NCBI GenBank assembly: GCA_905235085.1
Contig: CAJOKD010000008.1
Coordinates: 50,682 to 114,681 of the forward strand
DNA length: 64,000 nt
Source of the DNA: an uncultured Bacteroidales bacterium
GTDB lineage: Bacteria; Bacteroidota; Bacteroidia; Bacteroidales; UBA932
Direction: 5' to 3'
Shown in pieces: positions 46,825-56,646 of this stretch (position 1 is its first letter; every line of letters begins with the position of its first letter). The notes below the pieces were generated by a model. The model did no database searches, was not told where the DNA came from, and saw only the letters and a program-made list of their open reading frames with translations. The translations under genes and the position numbers were made by a program.

Positions 46825-49034
46825 GGAAAGTTATTGTATTCTTTACTATGGCATTGATATCCCAACTGGCCGGAGCCCAGCTCGTAATCAACATCCGCTA
46901 TTCAGGCGAGAACGGCAGTACCCGGAAATATGTAGAGGAAATGGAAAGCAACGGGATCGCGGCCAAGATCCGCGCCATAGAAGGCTGTATCCGTTACGAC
47001 TATTTCTTCCCTGCAGATGATCCCGAAGGCCTGCTCCTTATCGATGAATGGGAGAGCCAGGAAGCTCTTGACCGTTACCACAGCTCGCCTGTGATGAAGG
47101 AGGCTGCCGCGCTCAGGGAAAAATACAAGCTTGGCGGAAGGCAGATCCGTATGTTCAACCCGGCCGTTGCCCCTGCCGCTCCCGCGAGCCAGGGCGACAA
47201 GACTGTTGCCGGGCAGATCGATATTCACAGCCATATGATTCCGGAATCCTATATGCGTGTCTTGAAAGTGCATGGGATGGAGATGGACGAAAAGTTTCCG
47301 ATTCCATCCTGGAGCGCAGAATCGCATCTCCAGTTTATGGACGAGGCAGGTATCCGGACCGCTGTCCTTACGATGCCTGCGCCTCAGCCGTACTTTGGAA
47401 ATTCAGCTGAATCAGCTGTTATCTGCCGCAAGTTCAATGAAGAAGCGGCAGCGCTCAAAAAGCACAACCCCGGACGCTTCCTCTTCTGTGCCGCCCTTCC
47501 ATTGCCGGACGTGGATGTTGCAATGATGGAGGCGAAGTACGCATTGGAAGTCTTGAAGGCAGATGGAGTCAAGCTCGCCACCAATAGCTACGGACAATAC
47601 CTGGGTGATGTGGAACTTGAACCTCTGATGGCTTATCTGAACAGCCGCAAGGCCGTGATCATCATCCATCCTCATAAGCCTTCCGAAGTAAACGACAAGC
47701 TCATCTCGGAAGTACCGCTTGCCTCTTATGAATATCTGGCCGGTACCACCACGGAAGAGACCATCAAATCACTTCTCACCATCACGGAACCTTCGCACAT
47801 CCTCTATGGCTCGGATTATCCCTATGTGGCAGCGCCTGCGCTAGTCGGAGCAAATAAGGGTCTGGAACAGCGTCTGGGGGCCCTTGGACTGGATCTCGAC
47901 TCAGTCCTTTCCGGCAATGCAGCCAGGCTTTTCGGGATCAATCCGCCAGTGCCGAGTGAAGATAACCTTCCAGCAGGAAAGACAACGAAACCTCAAATTA
48001 TGAATGATAACCTTACCCCCAGGCGGCAGGGCCTTGCCGTCATTGCAGCTCTTGAAGCTAAAGGAGATATAAACGGCTTGGAAACAGCTATTTCCAATGC
48101 GCTTGACAATGGCCTGACGGTCAGCGAAGCAAAGGAGGCGCTGTCGCAGCTGTATGCCTATACGGGATTCCCGCGGTCATTGAATGCGCTCGGAGCATTG
48201 CAACGTATCCTTGAACTACGCAAGGCGGGAGGGATCAACGATGATCCCGGCAAAGATGCCGAGCCACTTCCTGAAGGCTACGATGCACTGAAAAAAGGAG
48301 CGGAGGTCCAGACCCGTTTGACTGGTAAACCTTTCAGCTATGGTTTTGCTCCTGCAACGGACTACTACCTGAAAGCCCACCTCTTCGGAGACATATTCGC
48401 CAGGAACAATCTTTCTTTTGCCGACAGGGAGATTGTCACTGTCAGTGCAATATCTGCGCTGCCAGGATGTGGGCCGCAACTTATCGCCCACGTTTCAGGG
48501 GCACTCAATATGGGTGTATCCTATGAAGAACTCCATGCCCTTCCGGGATTGCTTGAGGAAAAGGTCGGTGCCGCTGAAGCAGAGCGTCTCCGCAGTGCGT
48601 TGGCGGTCGTTTTCGGCGAGAAGCATAACTCCGTCAATACAGTCGATTTCTCAGTGTGGCCGAAGGGTGAACCCAATACCGCATATGCCAAGTATTTCAC
48701 AGGCAACAGTTATCTCGCCCCTTTGGATGGCGGCATTGCAAATGTAACATTCGAGCCGGGCTGCCGGAATAATTGGCATATCCACCATAAGCAAGTACAG
48801 GTCCTGATATGCGTCGCTGGCCGCGGCTGGTATCAGGAATGGGGCAAGGAGGCCGTGGAGATGACTCCGGGTGACATCATCGCGATTCCGGCGGAGGTCA
48901 AGCATTGGCACGGGGCAGCTAAAGATTCCTGGTTCCAGCATCTTACATATCACAAAGACGTCCTGGAAGGCGCTTCCAATGAATGGCTTGAGCCTGTCAC
49001 CGGGGAGTTTTACGACAGATTGGATCAGCGGTAA
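46821..49034 (+). CDS. Secreted four-part fusion: ABM monooxygenase-like, amidohydrolase-like (internally shortened), carboxymuconolactone-decarboxylase, cupin
   Basis: ABM: GCIRYDYFFPADDPEGLLLIDEWESQEALDRYHSSPV; amidohydrolase: IDIHSHMIPES...ILYGSDYPYV; CMD: LSFADREIVTVSAISALPGCGPQLIAHVSGALNMGVSYEEL; cupin: WHIHHKQVQVLICVAGRGWYQEWGKEAVEMTPGDIIAIPAEVKHWHGA. Confidence 0.87.
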   Translation: MRKVIVFFTMALISQLAGAQLVINIRYSGENGSTRKYVEEMESNGIAAKIRAIEGCIRYDYFFPADDPEGLLLIDEWESQEALDRYHSSPVMKEAAALREKYKLGGRQIRMFNPAVAPAAPASQGDKTVAGQIDIHSHMIPESYMRVLKVHGMEMDEKFPIPSWSAESHLQFMDEAGIRTAVLTMPAPQPYFGNSAESAVICRKFNEEAAALKKHNPGRFLFCAALPLPDVDVAMMEAKYALEVLKADGVKLATNSYGQYLGDVELEPLMAYLNSRKAVIIIHPHKPSEVNDKLISEVPLASYEYLAGTTTEETIKSLLTITEPSHILYGSDYPYVAAPALVGANKGLEQRLGALGLDLDSVLSGNAARLFGINPPVPSEDNLPAGKTTKPQIMNDNLTPRRQGLAVIAALEAKGDINGLETAISNALDNGLTVSEAKEALSQLYAYTGFPRSLNALGALQRILELRKAGGINDDPGKDAEPLPEGYDALKKGAEVQTRLTGKPFSYGFAPATDYYLKAHLFGDIFARNNLSFADREIVTVSAISALPGCGPQLIAHVSGALNMGVSYEELHALPGLLEEKVGAAEAERLRSALAVVFGEKHNSVNTVDFSVWPKGEPNTAYAKYFTGNSYLAPLDGGIANVTFEPGCRNNWHIHHKQVQVLICVAGRGWYQEWGKEAVEMTPGDIIAIPAEVKHWHGAAKDSWFQHLTYHKDVLEGASNEWLEPVTGEFYDRLDQR

Positions 49035-49042
49035 GGATCATT

Positions 49043-50494
49043 CTACAGGCGGGATGAGGCGGAACGCAGCAGATACAGCGCCGGGAATATCTCTAGACGG
49101 CCTATGAGCATTTCAATCAGGCTCGTGAACTTGAGGATACCCGGGAATGCTGCATAATTGGACATCGTACCTACGTCTCCGAAACCAGGGCCGACATTGC
49201 CGATGCAGGCAATTGAAGCCGTTACACCTGTAGTGAAGTCCAGTCCGAGAGCGAAGTTGACTGCCGCGAAAAAGAACATAATCAGCAGATAGCAGAAGAT
49301 ATACCCGTATGCGTCACTGACTTGTGCATCTGTCTTGACCTTCCCGTCTACGCGCACCAGCGAGACTGCCTTCGGAGAAACCGCCAGTTTCACTTTGCGG
49401 CTGATCCCTTTCATTGCGAGGATCGCACGGTCCATCTTGATACCTCCTGAAGTCGAACCTGAGCAGCCGCAGACAAAGGAACACAGTATCAGGATCGCGA
49501 TACACAGATGTGGCCATAATGTCGTGTCCCGCGTAGCGAATCCCGTAGTAGTCGATATCGAGGCCACCTGGAACGAAGCATCGCGAAGAACGGTCCAGAA
49601 TGAAGTGTAGTGACCTTCAGCCATCAGGTCTATGGTGATTATGATGATGGCGATCGATACCATCGATAGGAAGACCTTGATGATTTCAGATTTCCGGATA
49701 TAACTGAGTTTTCCTCTGATAAATGCGAGGAACAAGATTCCGAAGTGCACACCGGCAGCGAGCATCGCCACGACAAGGACCCATTCGGCAGCAGGGTTGT
49801 CGTAGAAACCGATACTGGTATTACGTGTGCAGAATCCGCAGGTACTGCAGGCGGACATAGCGTTCGTGAGCGCATCGAACCACTGCATCCCGGTCAGCTT
49901 CAGCGAGATGAAGGTGATGCTTGTCAGTGATATGTAAGCAGTCAGCATCCTGCCGGCAAAACTGCCGCTCCTTTCCCTTGCGAGACTGTCCAAGGCCATA
50001 TTGGATATTTCTGAAAGGGAGAGTGTGGATTTGTCTGCCCCCGATGCCAACATCGAGAATAGAGTGACTATACCTATACCCCCGACCCAAGCTGTCGAGA
50101 TACGCCAGAACTGAAGACTGCGGGGAAGTGCTTCTATATTATCCAATATGGATGCTCCGGTGGTAGTAAAACCGGATACGCTTTCGAACAGGGCATTGAT
50201 AGGAGTAAACTCCCGTCCGAAAAACAGGTAGGGGAGCATACCGAACAAGCAGGCAAGTGTCCACGCTACCACTACTATGCAGTTCCCCTCGCGGAATGTA
50301 AGACTGTGATTTCCTCTTTTGACGAATATAAGTGGATAGAAGCCGATCATTCCGACGAGGAAGGCAGACAGGAACAATGCTGTCCGGCTCTCATCTCCGG
50401 GGGTGCACCAGGCTATCAAACCAGAAACTGCCATAAGCGTTGCCAGAAGAAGCAGCGAAACTCCGGTGTACCAAGTGATTATCTTCCAATCCAT
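49043..50494 (-). CDS. trkH: Trk potassium uptake system membrane component
   Basis: INALFESVSGFTTTGASIL, ALTNAMSACSTCGFCTRNTSIGFYDNP, ASISTTTGFATRDTTLWP, selectivity-filter repeats. Confidence 0.93.
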   Translation of the reverse strand: MDWKIITWYTGVSLLLLATLMAVSGLIAWCTPGDESRTALFLSAFLVGMIGFYPLIFVKRGNHSLTFREGNCIVVVAWTLACLFGMLPYLFFGREFTPINALFESVSGFTTTGASILDNIEALPRSLQFWRISTAWVGGIGIVTLFSMLASGADKSTLSLSEISNMALDSLARERSGSFAGRMLTAYISLTSITFISLKLTGMQWFDALTNAMSACSTCGFCTRNTSIGFYDNPAAEWVLVVAMLAAGVHFGILFLAFIRGKLSYIRKSEIIKVFLSMVSIAIIIITIDLMAEGHYTSFWTVLRDASFQVASISTTTGFATRDTTLWPHLCIAILILCSFVCGCSGSTSGGIKMDRAILAMKGISRKVKLAVSPKAVSLVRVDGKVKTDAQVSDAYGYIFCYLLIMFFFAAVNFALGLDFTTGVTASIACIGNVGPGFGDVGTMSNYAAFPGILKFTSLIEMLIGRLEIFPALYLLRSASSRL

Positions 50495-50591
50495 ATCTTG
50501 AAATTTGCCGCTGCAAAATTATCGCGCGGTTTTTCATTAATCAATACAATTATTTTTATCTTTGCATTGATAGAATCAATTGGAATATAAG

Positions 50592-51515
50592 ATGACACTT
50601 CAACAACTGCGATATATCATTGCCATAGACCAATACCGGCATTTCGGGAAAGCAGCCGAAGCCTTCGGTCTTACACAATCTACTTTGAGCCTGATGGTCA
50701 AGAAGTTAGAGGAAGAGTTGGACGTATTGATATTCGACAGGGATACACATCCCGTCGCCCCCACCGAAGCCGGCCGTAAGGTAATCGACCAGGCAAAGGT
50801 GGTTTTATATAATGTCGAACAGATCACGCAGATTACCCAATCTGAAAAGGAATCTCTCAGCGGCCAGCTTAAAATAGCACTGATTTCTACTGTCGCCCCT
50901 GTCCTGATTCCTGGATTATTCAAACATATTGGACAGACTTGTCCGGCCATATCCCTCCAGACTGAGGAAATGCTGACGGATACGATCAAAGCCAAGCTCA
51001 GGAAGGCGGAAGTGGATATGGGTGTTGTTGCCGTACCTGTCAGCGAACCGGATCTCCTGGAGATTCCGATGTACCACGAGTGTTTCCTGGCTTATGTATC
51101 TCCGAAGAACGTAGCCTATGCGCAGGAGCAAATCAAATCAGAGTCTCTGCCTAGGCGGGGTGTATGGATTATCCGCAACGGCCTGAGACAATTGGACCCA
51201 TCTGACCTCCATGGAGAACGTTTCTCATATGAACAATATTTCGAAGGAGGACGTGTGGGAACCCTGATACAGGTAGTTAATGACAATGGTGGAATTACGA
51301 TCATCCCGGAAACGCACCGGAACTTGATTATGTACAGCCAGCAGGAGTGCCTTCGTCCCATCGTCGATCCAGTGCCGATGCGTACCGTTTCACTTGTCAT
51401 AAGGAAAGACTACATCCACGAAGCCAAACTCAACGCCGTCGTGGATGCGGTCAAGCATATTGTTCCGGGGACTCTTCTGGACGGCCAGATAAGGAAGGAA
51501 CATATAAGGATATGA
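50592..51515 (+). CDS. oxyR: OxyR-type LysR-family regulator
   Basis: MTLQQLRYIIAIDQYRHFGKAAEAFGLTQSTLSLMVKKLEEELDVLIFDRDTHPVAPTEAG; OxyR-like effector domain. Confidence 0.83.
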   Translation: MTLQQLRYIIAIDQYRHFGKAAEAFGLTQSTLSLMVKKLEEELDVLIFDRDTHPVAPTEAGRKVIDQAKVVLYNVEQITQITQSEKESLSGQLKIALISTVAPVLIPGLFKHIGQTCPAISLQTEEMLTDTIKAKLRKAEVDMGVVAVPVSEPDLLEIPMYHECFLAYVSPKNVAYAQEQIKSESLPRRGVWIIRNGLRQLDPSDLHGERFSYEQYFEGGRVGTLIQVVNDNGGITIIPETHRNLIMYSQQECLRPIVDPVPMRTVSLVIRKDYIHEAKLNAVVDAVKHIVPGTLLDGQIRKEHIRI

Positions 51516-51521
51516 GACAAG

Positions 51522-52223
51522 TCAGCCAAGCAGTTTGAGGAAGGTTTTCTCAGGTAGGCAACCGCAGGCTGCAGCGACTATATCCTTCAGATAATCAAGC
51601 GATTCGGATGGAGTCAGTGCAGATTTCATAGAGCGCGGTACATATCCCGGAAAAGGGAAGTCCAGCTCCTCGAACAAGGCTTCCGGAGAACAGAAACTGC
51701 TCCGCTGCCAGCCGGAATACTTCAGGTCAGGTCCCCTGTAGACGCGGGTGATATCGCCTGTGATGATCCGTGTCTGCATCTGGATTTTCGCCAGTATGGC
51801 ATCGGCTGCCGACTTGCTGACACCGAGCAATTTGCGTACTTCAGGAACGGATATGGAGCCTTTTTCCTGAATATAGTCCAGGATACGCTGCTGGACCTCG
51901 GATGGTTGATACTTCGGCAGCGAGCGTCTCCAGTTCATAAGTTCCCTGTAGACATCCACCGTTGCGAAAGCAGCCTTACCGCCCCATAGGAACTTGCCAT
52001 AGGCTATATCGCCGCTATGCACACATTCGATCTTCCAGTCCCAGGGACCCAGGTTATCCTCGGTGAACCAAAGCTCAGGCGGGGTATGCTCCTCGATGGA
52101 ATATCCTGTGACGGGATTCTCGAAAAACGGCACAAGCCGGTACTCATGTATGAGCGCCAGCATCGACTCCGGTCCGTTTACGACCGGAGTCCTGATTTCT
52201 CCATTTATTCTGATGATAGACAT
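51522..52223 (-). CDS. Winged-helix protein, AlkZ-related
   Basis: ILDYIQEKGSISVPEVRKLLGVSKSAADAILAKIQMQTRII; remainder resembles conserved Bacteroidales AlkZ-related proteins. Confidence 0.55.
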   Translation of the reverse strand: MSIIRINGEIRTPVVNGPESMLALIHEYRLVPFFENPVTGYSIEEHTPPELWFTEDNLGPWDWKIECVHSGDIAYGKFLWGGKAAFATVDVYRELMNWRRSLPKYQPSEVQQRILDYIQEKGSISVPEVRKLLGVSKSAADAILAKIQMQTRIITGDITRVYRGPDLKYSGWQRSSFCSPEALFEELDFPFPGYVPRSMKSALTPSESLDYLKDIVAAACGCLPEKTFLKLLG

Positions 52224-54523
52224 TATTCCTTTAGCAGAACGCGGTTTACCTGCATCTCAGAGCCAGCAATCTCTGCTGTTGCCGTGCAGCGGATATCGCG
52301 TGAAGAGGCTCCGAAGAGGAAGCTGTAGGTTCCTTCATCCACCACCCAGGCAGACGCTTCCTCGTCGAACGATGCAAGTCCGGAAACCGGGAAGCAGAGC
52401 GTAAGCTCCTGGCTTTCACCTGGTTTCAAGGAAGCAGTCTTGGCATATGCCTTCAGTTCCTTTACAGGTTTGTCCAACTTGCCGGCCGGAGCGCTTGCAT
52501 ACAGCTGGACACTTTCTTTGCCTTCGAAGGAACCGATATTCTTCACGGTAACCTTGGCGGTGACAGTGCTGCCGTCATTCTGCACAGATGGATGGCTGTA
52601 TTCGAAACTGGTGTAGCTGAGGCCGTAACCGAAAGGATATGAAACGGCGAGGTCCTGCTTGTCAAACCAGCGATAACCCACATAAATACCTTCGGCATAA
52701 TCGGTCTGGTCAACGTCTTTCTGGCCGATATCCTTGCGGCGGTCGAGGAAATATACTCCTGCATCGGCATCGATTGGGAAGTTGGCTGAAGAGGCGGCAT
52801 CCATAAGGTTCACAGGGAAGGTCATCGGCAGTTTTCCGGAAGGACTTTCTATACCGGAGAGGATGTCGGTGACGGAATTGCCACCTTCCTGGCCGGCCTG
52901 CCAGGCCAGCAGGACAGCGTCCGGAATGCTTTTCCAGGAAGCTGTTTCGATGACTCCGCCGATATTCAGGACCACGACAACCTTCTTGCCTTGGGTGTGG
53001 AAGGCAGCAGCGACTTTGTCCAGGAGTTCGCGTTCCTTTGCAGAAAGCTCGAAGTCTGCGGCGCTGCGGTCGAAGAATTCACCAGAATTGCGTCCGAACG
53101 TGATGATGGCCACATCGTTCGCCTTGGCAGATGCCGCAAGCTGGACTGGCGAAGGAATGAATTCTGATGGACGCGGGGCAGGGAAGAACACGGCAAAAGA
53201 ATCGTTGCCAAGGCTGGCTCTGAACGCGGCTTCCTTATCTGCGATATGCTTGAGGACAGCCCCTTTCTGGCTATCGTCCACGTTGAACCCGGCATTCTTG
53301 AGGCCGTCCAGCAGTGACACTGTATAGGCACGGTTTACATTGCCCGAACCTGTGCCGCCGGCGATGAAATCATAGCTGGTACATCCGAATACGGCGACGT
53401 TCTTGACCTCTTTCAGTGGGAGTACGCCATTGTTCTCCAGCAAGACCATCCCTTCCAGGGCGCTCTTGCGAGTAACGGCGGCGTGCCCTTCCAGGTCAGG
53501 CTTGTTGCTGTAAGCATATCCCTTCACATTCGGGCTGCGCTTTACAAGTTCCAGCACGCGTTTAACGCATACGTCCAGCTGTGCTTCGGTCAGGGATCCG
53601 TCCTTGAGGGCCTCCATAATCTGCTCGTACTGCTTATCGGTACCGGGCTGGAGCATATCATTGCCGGCTGCAATCTGCTGGGCGCCGTCGTCTCCGCCGA
53701 ACCAATCGGTCATCACCAGGCCTTTGAAGCCCCATTCGTCGCGAAGAACGGTGGTAAGCAGGTCGTAGCTCTGCGAGGTATAGGTTCCGTTGATTTTGTT
53801 ATATGAGCTCATAATGGTCCAGGGATCAGCCTCCTTTACCGTGATTTCAAATCCCTTGAGGTAGATCTCACGCTGGGCGCGGGGACTGATTATGGCATTG
53901 TTGCCGGTACGGTTGGTCTCCTGGTTGTTGTAGGCGAAATGCTTGACTGAAGTGCCTACATCGTTCTTCTGGACACCGCGCACGTATGCGGCTGCTGTCT
54001 TGCCGGCCAGGACGGGGTCCTCGGAATAGTATTCGAAGTTGCGGCCGTTCAGAGGATGGCGGTGGATATTCAGTGCCGGAGCCAGATAGACATCGGCGCC
54101 GTATTCGTGGACCTCTTCGCCCATCGCCTGGCCTACGCTTTCCACCAGCTCTTGGTTCCAGGTACTGGCCAGCAGGGTACCGATCGGGAAGTGGGTGCAG
54201 TAATATGTGTTCTCATCACCCTCACGTGTAGGATCGATACGGAGGCCAGCAGGACCGTCTGCCAGGACTATGCTTGGTATGCCCAGGCGCTCTATGGGGT
54301 AGGTGGTGCCGGCTGCCCCTGGGACAATGCTCTTGGTGGCACCGACGGCGGCATTGTCCCCGCTGAAACCGGCCATTCCGGTTCCGATAACGAGGTGGAC
54401 CTTTTCTTCCAGGGTCATTGCTTTGAGGACTCTGTCCACAGAAGCCGTCTTGAGCTTCGGCTCGCCGCACCCGTAGGCGGTAATCGCCAGTGCAGCAAGG
54501 GAGATAAAGAGGATGTGTTTCAT
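52223..54523 (-). CDS. Glycoside hydrolase family 3 beta-glucosidase, lipoprotein
   Basis: LADGPAGLRIDP, ALNIHRHPLNGRNFEYYSEDPVLAGKTAAAYV, VKHFAYNNQETNR, LVMTDWFGGDD, FPFGYGLSYTSFEYS, fibronectin-III-like C-term. Confidence 0.95.
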   Translation of the reverse strand: MKHILFISLAALAITAYGCGEPKLKTASVDRVLKAMTLEEKVHLVIGTGMAGFSGDNAAVGATKSIVPGAAGTTYPIERLGIPSIVLADGPAGLRIDPTREGDENTYYCTHFPIGTLLASTWNQELVESVGQAMGEEVHEYGADVYLAPALNIHRHPLNGRNFEYYSEDPVLAGKTAAAYVRGVQKNDVGTSVKHFAYNNQETNRTGNNAIISPRAQREIYLKGFEITVKEADPWTIMSSYNKINGTYTSQSYDLLTTVLRDEWGFKGLVMTDWFGGDDGAQQIAAGNDMLQPGTDKQYEQIMEALKDGSLTEAQLDVCVKRVLELVKRSPNVKGYAYSNKPDLEGHAAVTRKSALEGMVLLENNGVLPLKEVKNVAVFGCTSYDFIAGGTGSGNVNRAYTVSLLDGLKNAGFNVDDSQKGAVLKHIADKEAAFRASLGNDSFAVFFPAPRPSEFIPSPVQLAASAKANDVAIITFGRNSGEFFDRSAADFELSAKERELLDKVAAAFHTQGKKVVVVLNIGGVIETASWKSIPDAVLLAWQAGQEGGNSVTDILSGIESPSGKLPMTFPVNLMDAASSANFPIDADAGVYFLDRRKDIGQKDVDQTDYAEGIYVGYRWFDKQDLAVSYPFGYGLSYTSFEYSHPSVQNDGSTVTAKVTVKNIGSFEGKESVQLYASAPAGKLDKPVKELKAYAKTASLKPGESQELTLCFPVSGLASFDEEASAWVVDEGTYSFLFGASSRDIRCTATAEIAGSEMQVNRVLLKE

Positions 54524-54626
54524 CGTGTCATTCGCTTATTATACAAATATATGATTATTTTTCGGTCATTCCTTGTCTGGTGCGGCATATGTTGGTTTGT
54601 ATACATTTTTCGTATCTTTGTGGAGG

Positions 54627-55064
54627 ATGAGACGATTCGTGTCCATAACGATGTTGTTTACGGCAAGTATTTTAATACTCGTCCATATTCTGGTGCCGCA
54701 TCATCATCAGCCTCTGTCACCTGAGGCGTTGGTTCATTCGCACTGCGACTTGGGAATTGTCCACGGTGAAACTCCCGCCCATACCCATCATAACGGCAGT
54801 CCTGATGAGACTTGCCTGATAAGCGAAGCTATAGAAGGTATCGTGCTGCGGATGCTGGACGACGATCCATCCATAGAAGTGCAGATGTGCCTCTCTGGGA
54901 ATCTGCATTCCATATTCTCATCTGCTATTGCAGTTTCTTTACTCCCGGATGTCGAGCCGGGAAACGACATCAGCCTTCCATTCCGACGACGTCCGTATCT
55001 ATCTGTCAATTATACTGATGCCGTGGTCCGCACCAGCGGGCTGCGGGCTCCTCCTGTTTGCTGA
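54627..55064 (+). CDS. His-rich small membrane/periplasmic protein (DUF6769-like)
   Basis: MRRFVSITMLFTASILILVHILVPHHHQPLSPEALVHSHCDLGIVHGETPAHTHHNGSPDETCLIS. Confidence 0.65.
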   Translation: MRRFVSITMLFTASILILVHILVPHHHQPLSPEALVHSHCDLGIVHGETPAHTHHNGSPDETCLISEAIEGIVLRMLDDDPSIEVQMCLSGNLHSIFSSAIAVSLLPDVEPGNDISLPFRRRPYLSVNYTDAVVRTSGLRAPPVC

Positions 55065-55130
55065 TTTTCTGTCGTAAGCCACGTCCGACCCAGTTTGAAA
55101 TGACGTGGCAAGTATCAGATTATCAGCATA

Positions 55131-56633
55131 ATGAAAGCAAATCATATATTATCGGTTGCTGTGGCCATCGCGTTGGTTGCCTATACCGGGTGCCGTCACC
55201 ATTCAGACCATAGCGGGCACGAACACGATGAGAAAATCCAGCTCGCAGCATATAATGAAGACTTTGAACTCTTTGCCGAAGTGGAGCCGCTTGCCGTCGG
55301 AAACGAGAGTTCCGTAGCGGCGCATTTCACCAAGTTGGACACCTTCAAACCTTTTTCCGGAGGGCGAGTGACTTTGACGCTTACCATAGATGGGAAGTCT
55401 CTGTCCTGGACACAGGAAGCACCTGTCCGAGAAGGAATATACAAGTTTGACATCACACCGGAAAATCACGGCGATGGAGATATCCGTTTCGACATAGAGA
55501 CGGCAGACAGCATATCGTCACTGACTGCAAAGGTAATTGTATTTGATGACTTGCACGAAGCCGAACACGCTGCAGAAGATGCCCAGGTTACCAGTGCCAA
55601 TGGTGTGGAATTCACCAAGGAAATGAGCTGGGAAGTCGATTTCTCCACGGCTCCGGTGCTCTGCGAGCCTTTCGGCCAGGTTATCCGTGCGATGGCACAG
55701 GTGCAACCGACGGAAGGAGATGAGCAGATACTCAGCGCCAAAGGCTCCGGAATCGTCCGCATTCCGGGTGGAACACTTCCGGAGGGGAAGCCCGTCAGTG
55801 CAGGGCAGACGCTCCTCGTCCTGGAAAGTGGAACGGTAGGAAGCAACGACCTTTCAGTACAATATGCCCGCGCAGAGTCGGAATATCTCATGGCTCAAGC
55901 TGAATATGAGCGTAAGCAAACGCTCGCCTCCGACAAGATTGTCTCCGAAGCCGAACTTCAGAAAGCCAAGTCAGATTATGAGCAGGCGAAAGCCATCTAC
56001 GATAACCTTCGCCGGCATACATATTCAGGCAACCAATCTATAAAGGCTTCATCCGGCGGGTATATCGGTCACTTGCTAGTCAGGAGCGGCCAGTTCGTAG
56101 AGGCGGGAGCGCCTTTGGTCACTATTGTCCGGAACCGGGAAATCATCCTTAAGGCTGAAGTCCAGCCGCGTTATTACCCCCTGCTGGGAGAAGTTGCAAG
56201 CTCTTCCGTGCGCCTTCCCGGAAGCTACGAGGCCGTAGCGCTGGAGAGTCTGGGAGGCAAGATGCTCTCCTATGGTCACTCAGTCGATGCCGACCATCCG
56301 CTTATCCCTGTCACTTTCTCGGTCAACCGCGACGGGCGGCTCGTTCCGGGCACCTTCGTCGAGATGTTCCTCCGCACGCATTCGGAAACACCCGTGCTGA
56401 CCGTACCCAAGGAGTCCTTGCTGGAAGAAATGGGAAATTACTTCGTATATACGCAGCTCACGCCGGAATATTTTGAGAAGAGGGAAGTGCAGGTCGGCAG
56501 GACTGATGGTATCCGCACGGAAATCGTGTCCGGTCTTTCCGAAGGTGAACGCGTGGTTGCCAAAGGGGCAGTCCTCGTGAAAGTGATGCAGGCTGCAGGC
56601 GGCTTGGATGCCGAATCCGGCCATCATCATTAA
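55131..56633 (+). CDS. RND efflux periplasmic adaptor (CusB/CzcB-like) with His-rich termini
   Basis: GCRHHSDHSGHEHDEK N-term; ASGGYIGHLLVRSGQFVEAGAPLVTIVRN; SEGERVVAKGAVLVKVMQAAGGLDAESGHHH. Confidence 0.92.
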   Translation: MKANHILSVAVAIALVAYTGCRHHSDHSGHEHDEKIQLAAYNEDFELFAEVEPLAVGNESSVAAHFTKLDTFKPFSGGRVTLTLTIDGKSLSWTQEAPVREGIYKFDITPENHGDGDIRFDIETADSISSLTAKVIVFDDLHEAEHAAEDAQVTSANGVEFTKEMSWEVDFSTAPVLCEPFGQVIRAMAQVQPTEGDEQILSAKGSGIVRIPGGTLPEGKPVSAGQTLLVLESGTVGSNDLSVQYARAESEYLMAQAEYERKQTLASDKIVSEAELQKAKSDYEQAKAIYDNLRRHTYSGNQSIKASSGGYIGHLLVRSGQFVEAGAPLVTIVRNREIILKAEVQPRYYPLLGEVASSSVRLPGSYEAVALESLGGKMLSYGHSVDADHPLIPVTFSVNRDGRLVPGTFVEMFLRTHSETPVLTVPKESLLEEMGNYFVYTQLTPEYFEKREVQVGRTDGIRTEIVSGLSEGERVVAKGAVLVKVMQAAGGLDAESGHHH

Positions 56634-56646
56634 TGGAGGATCTGTT

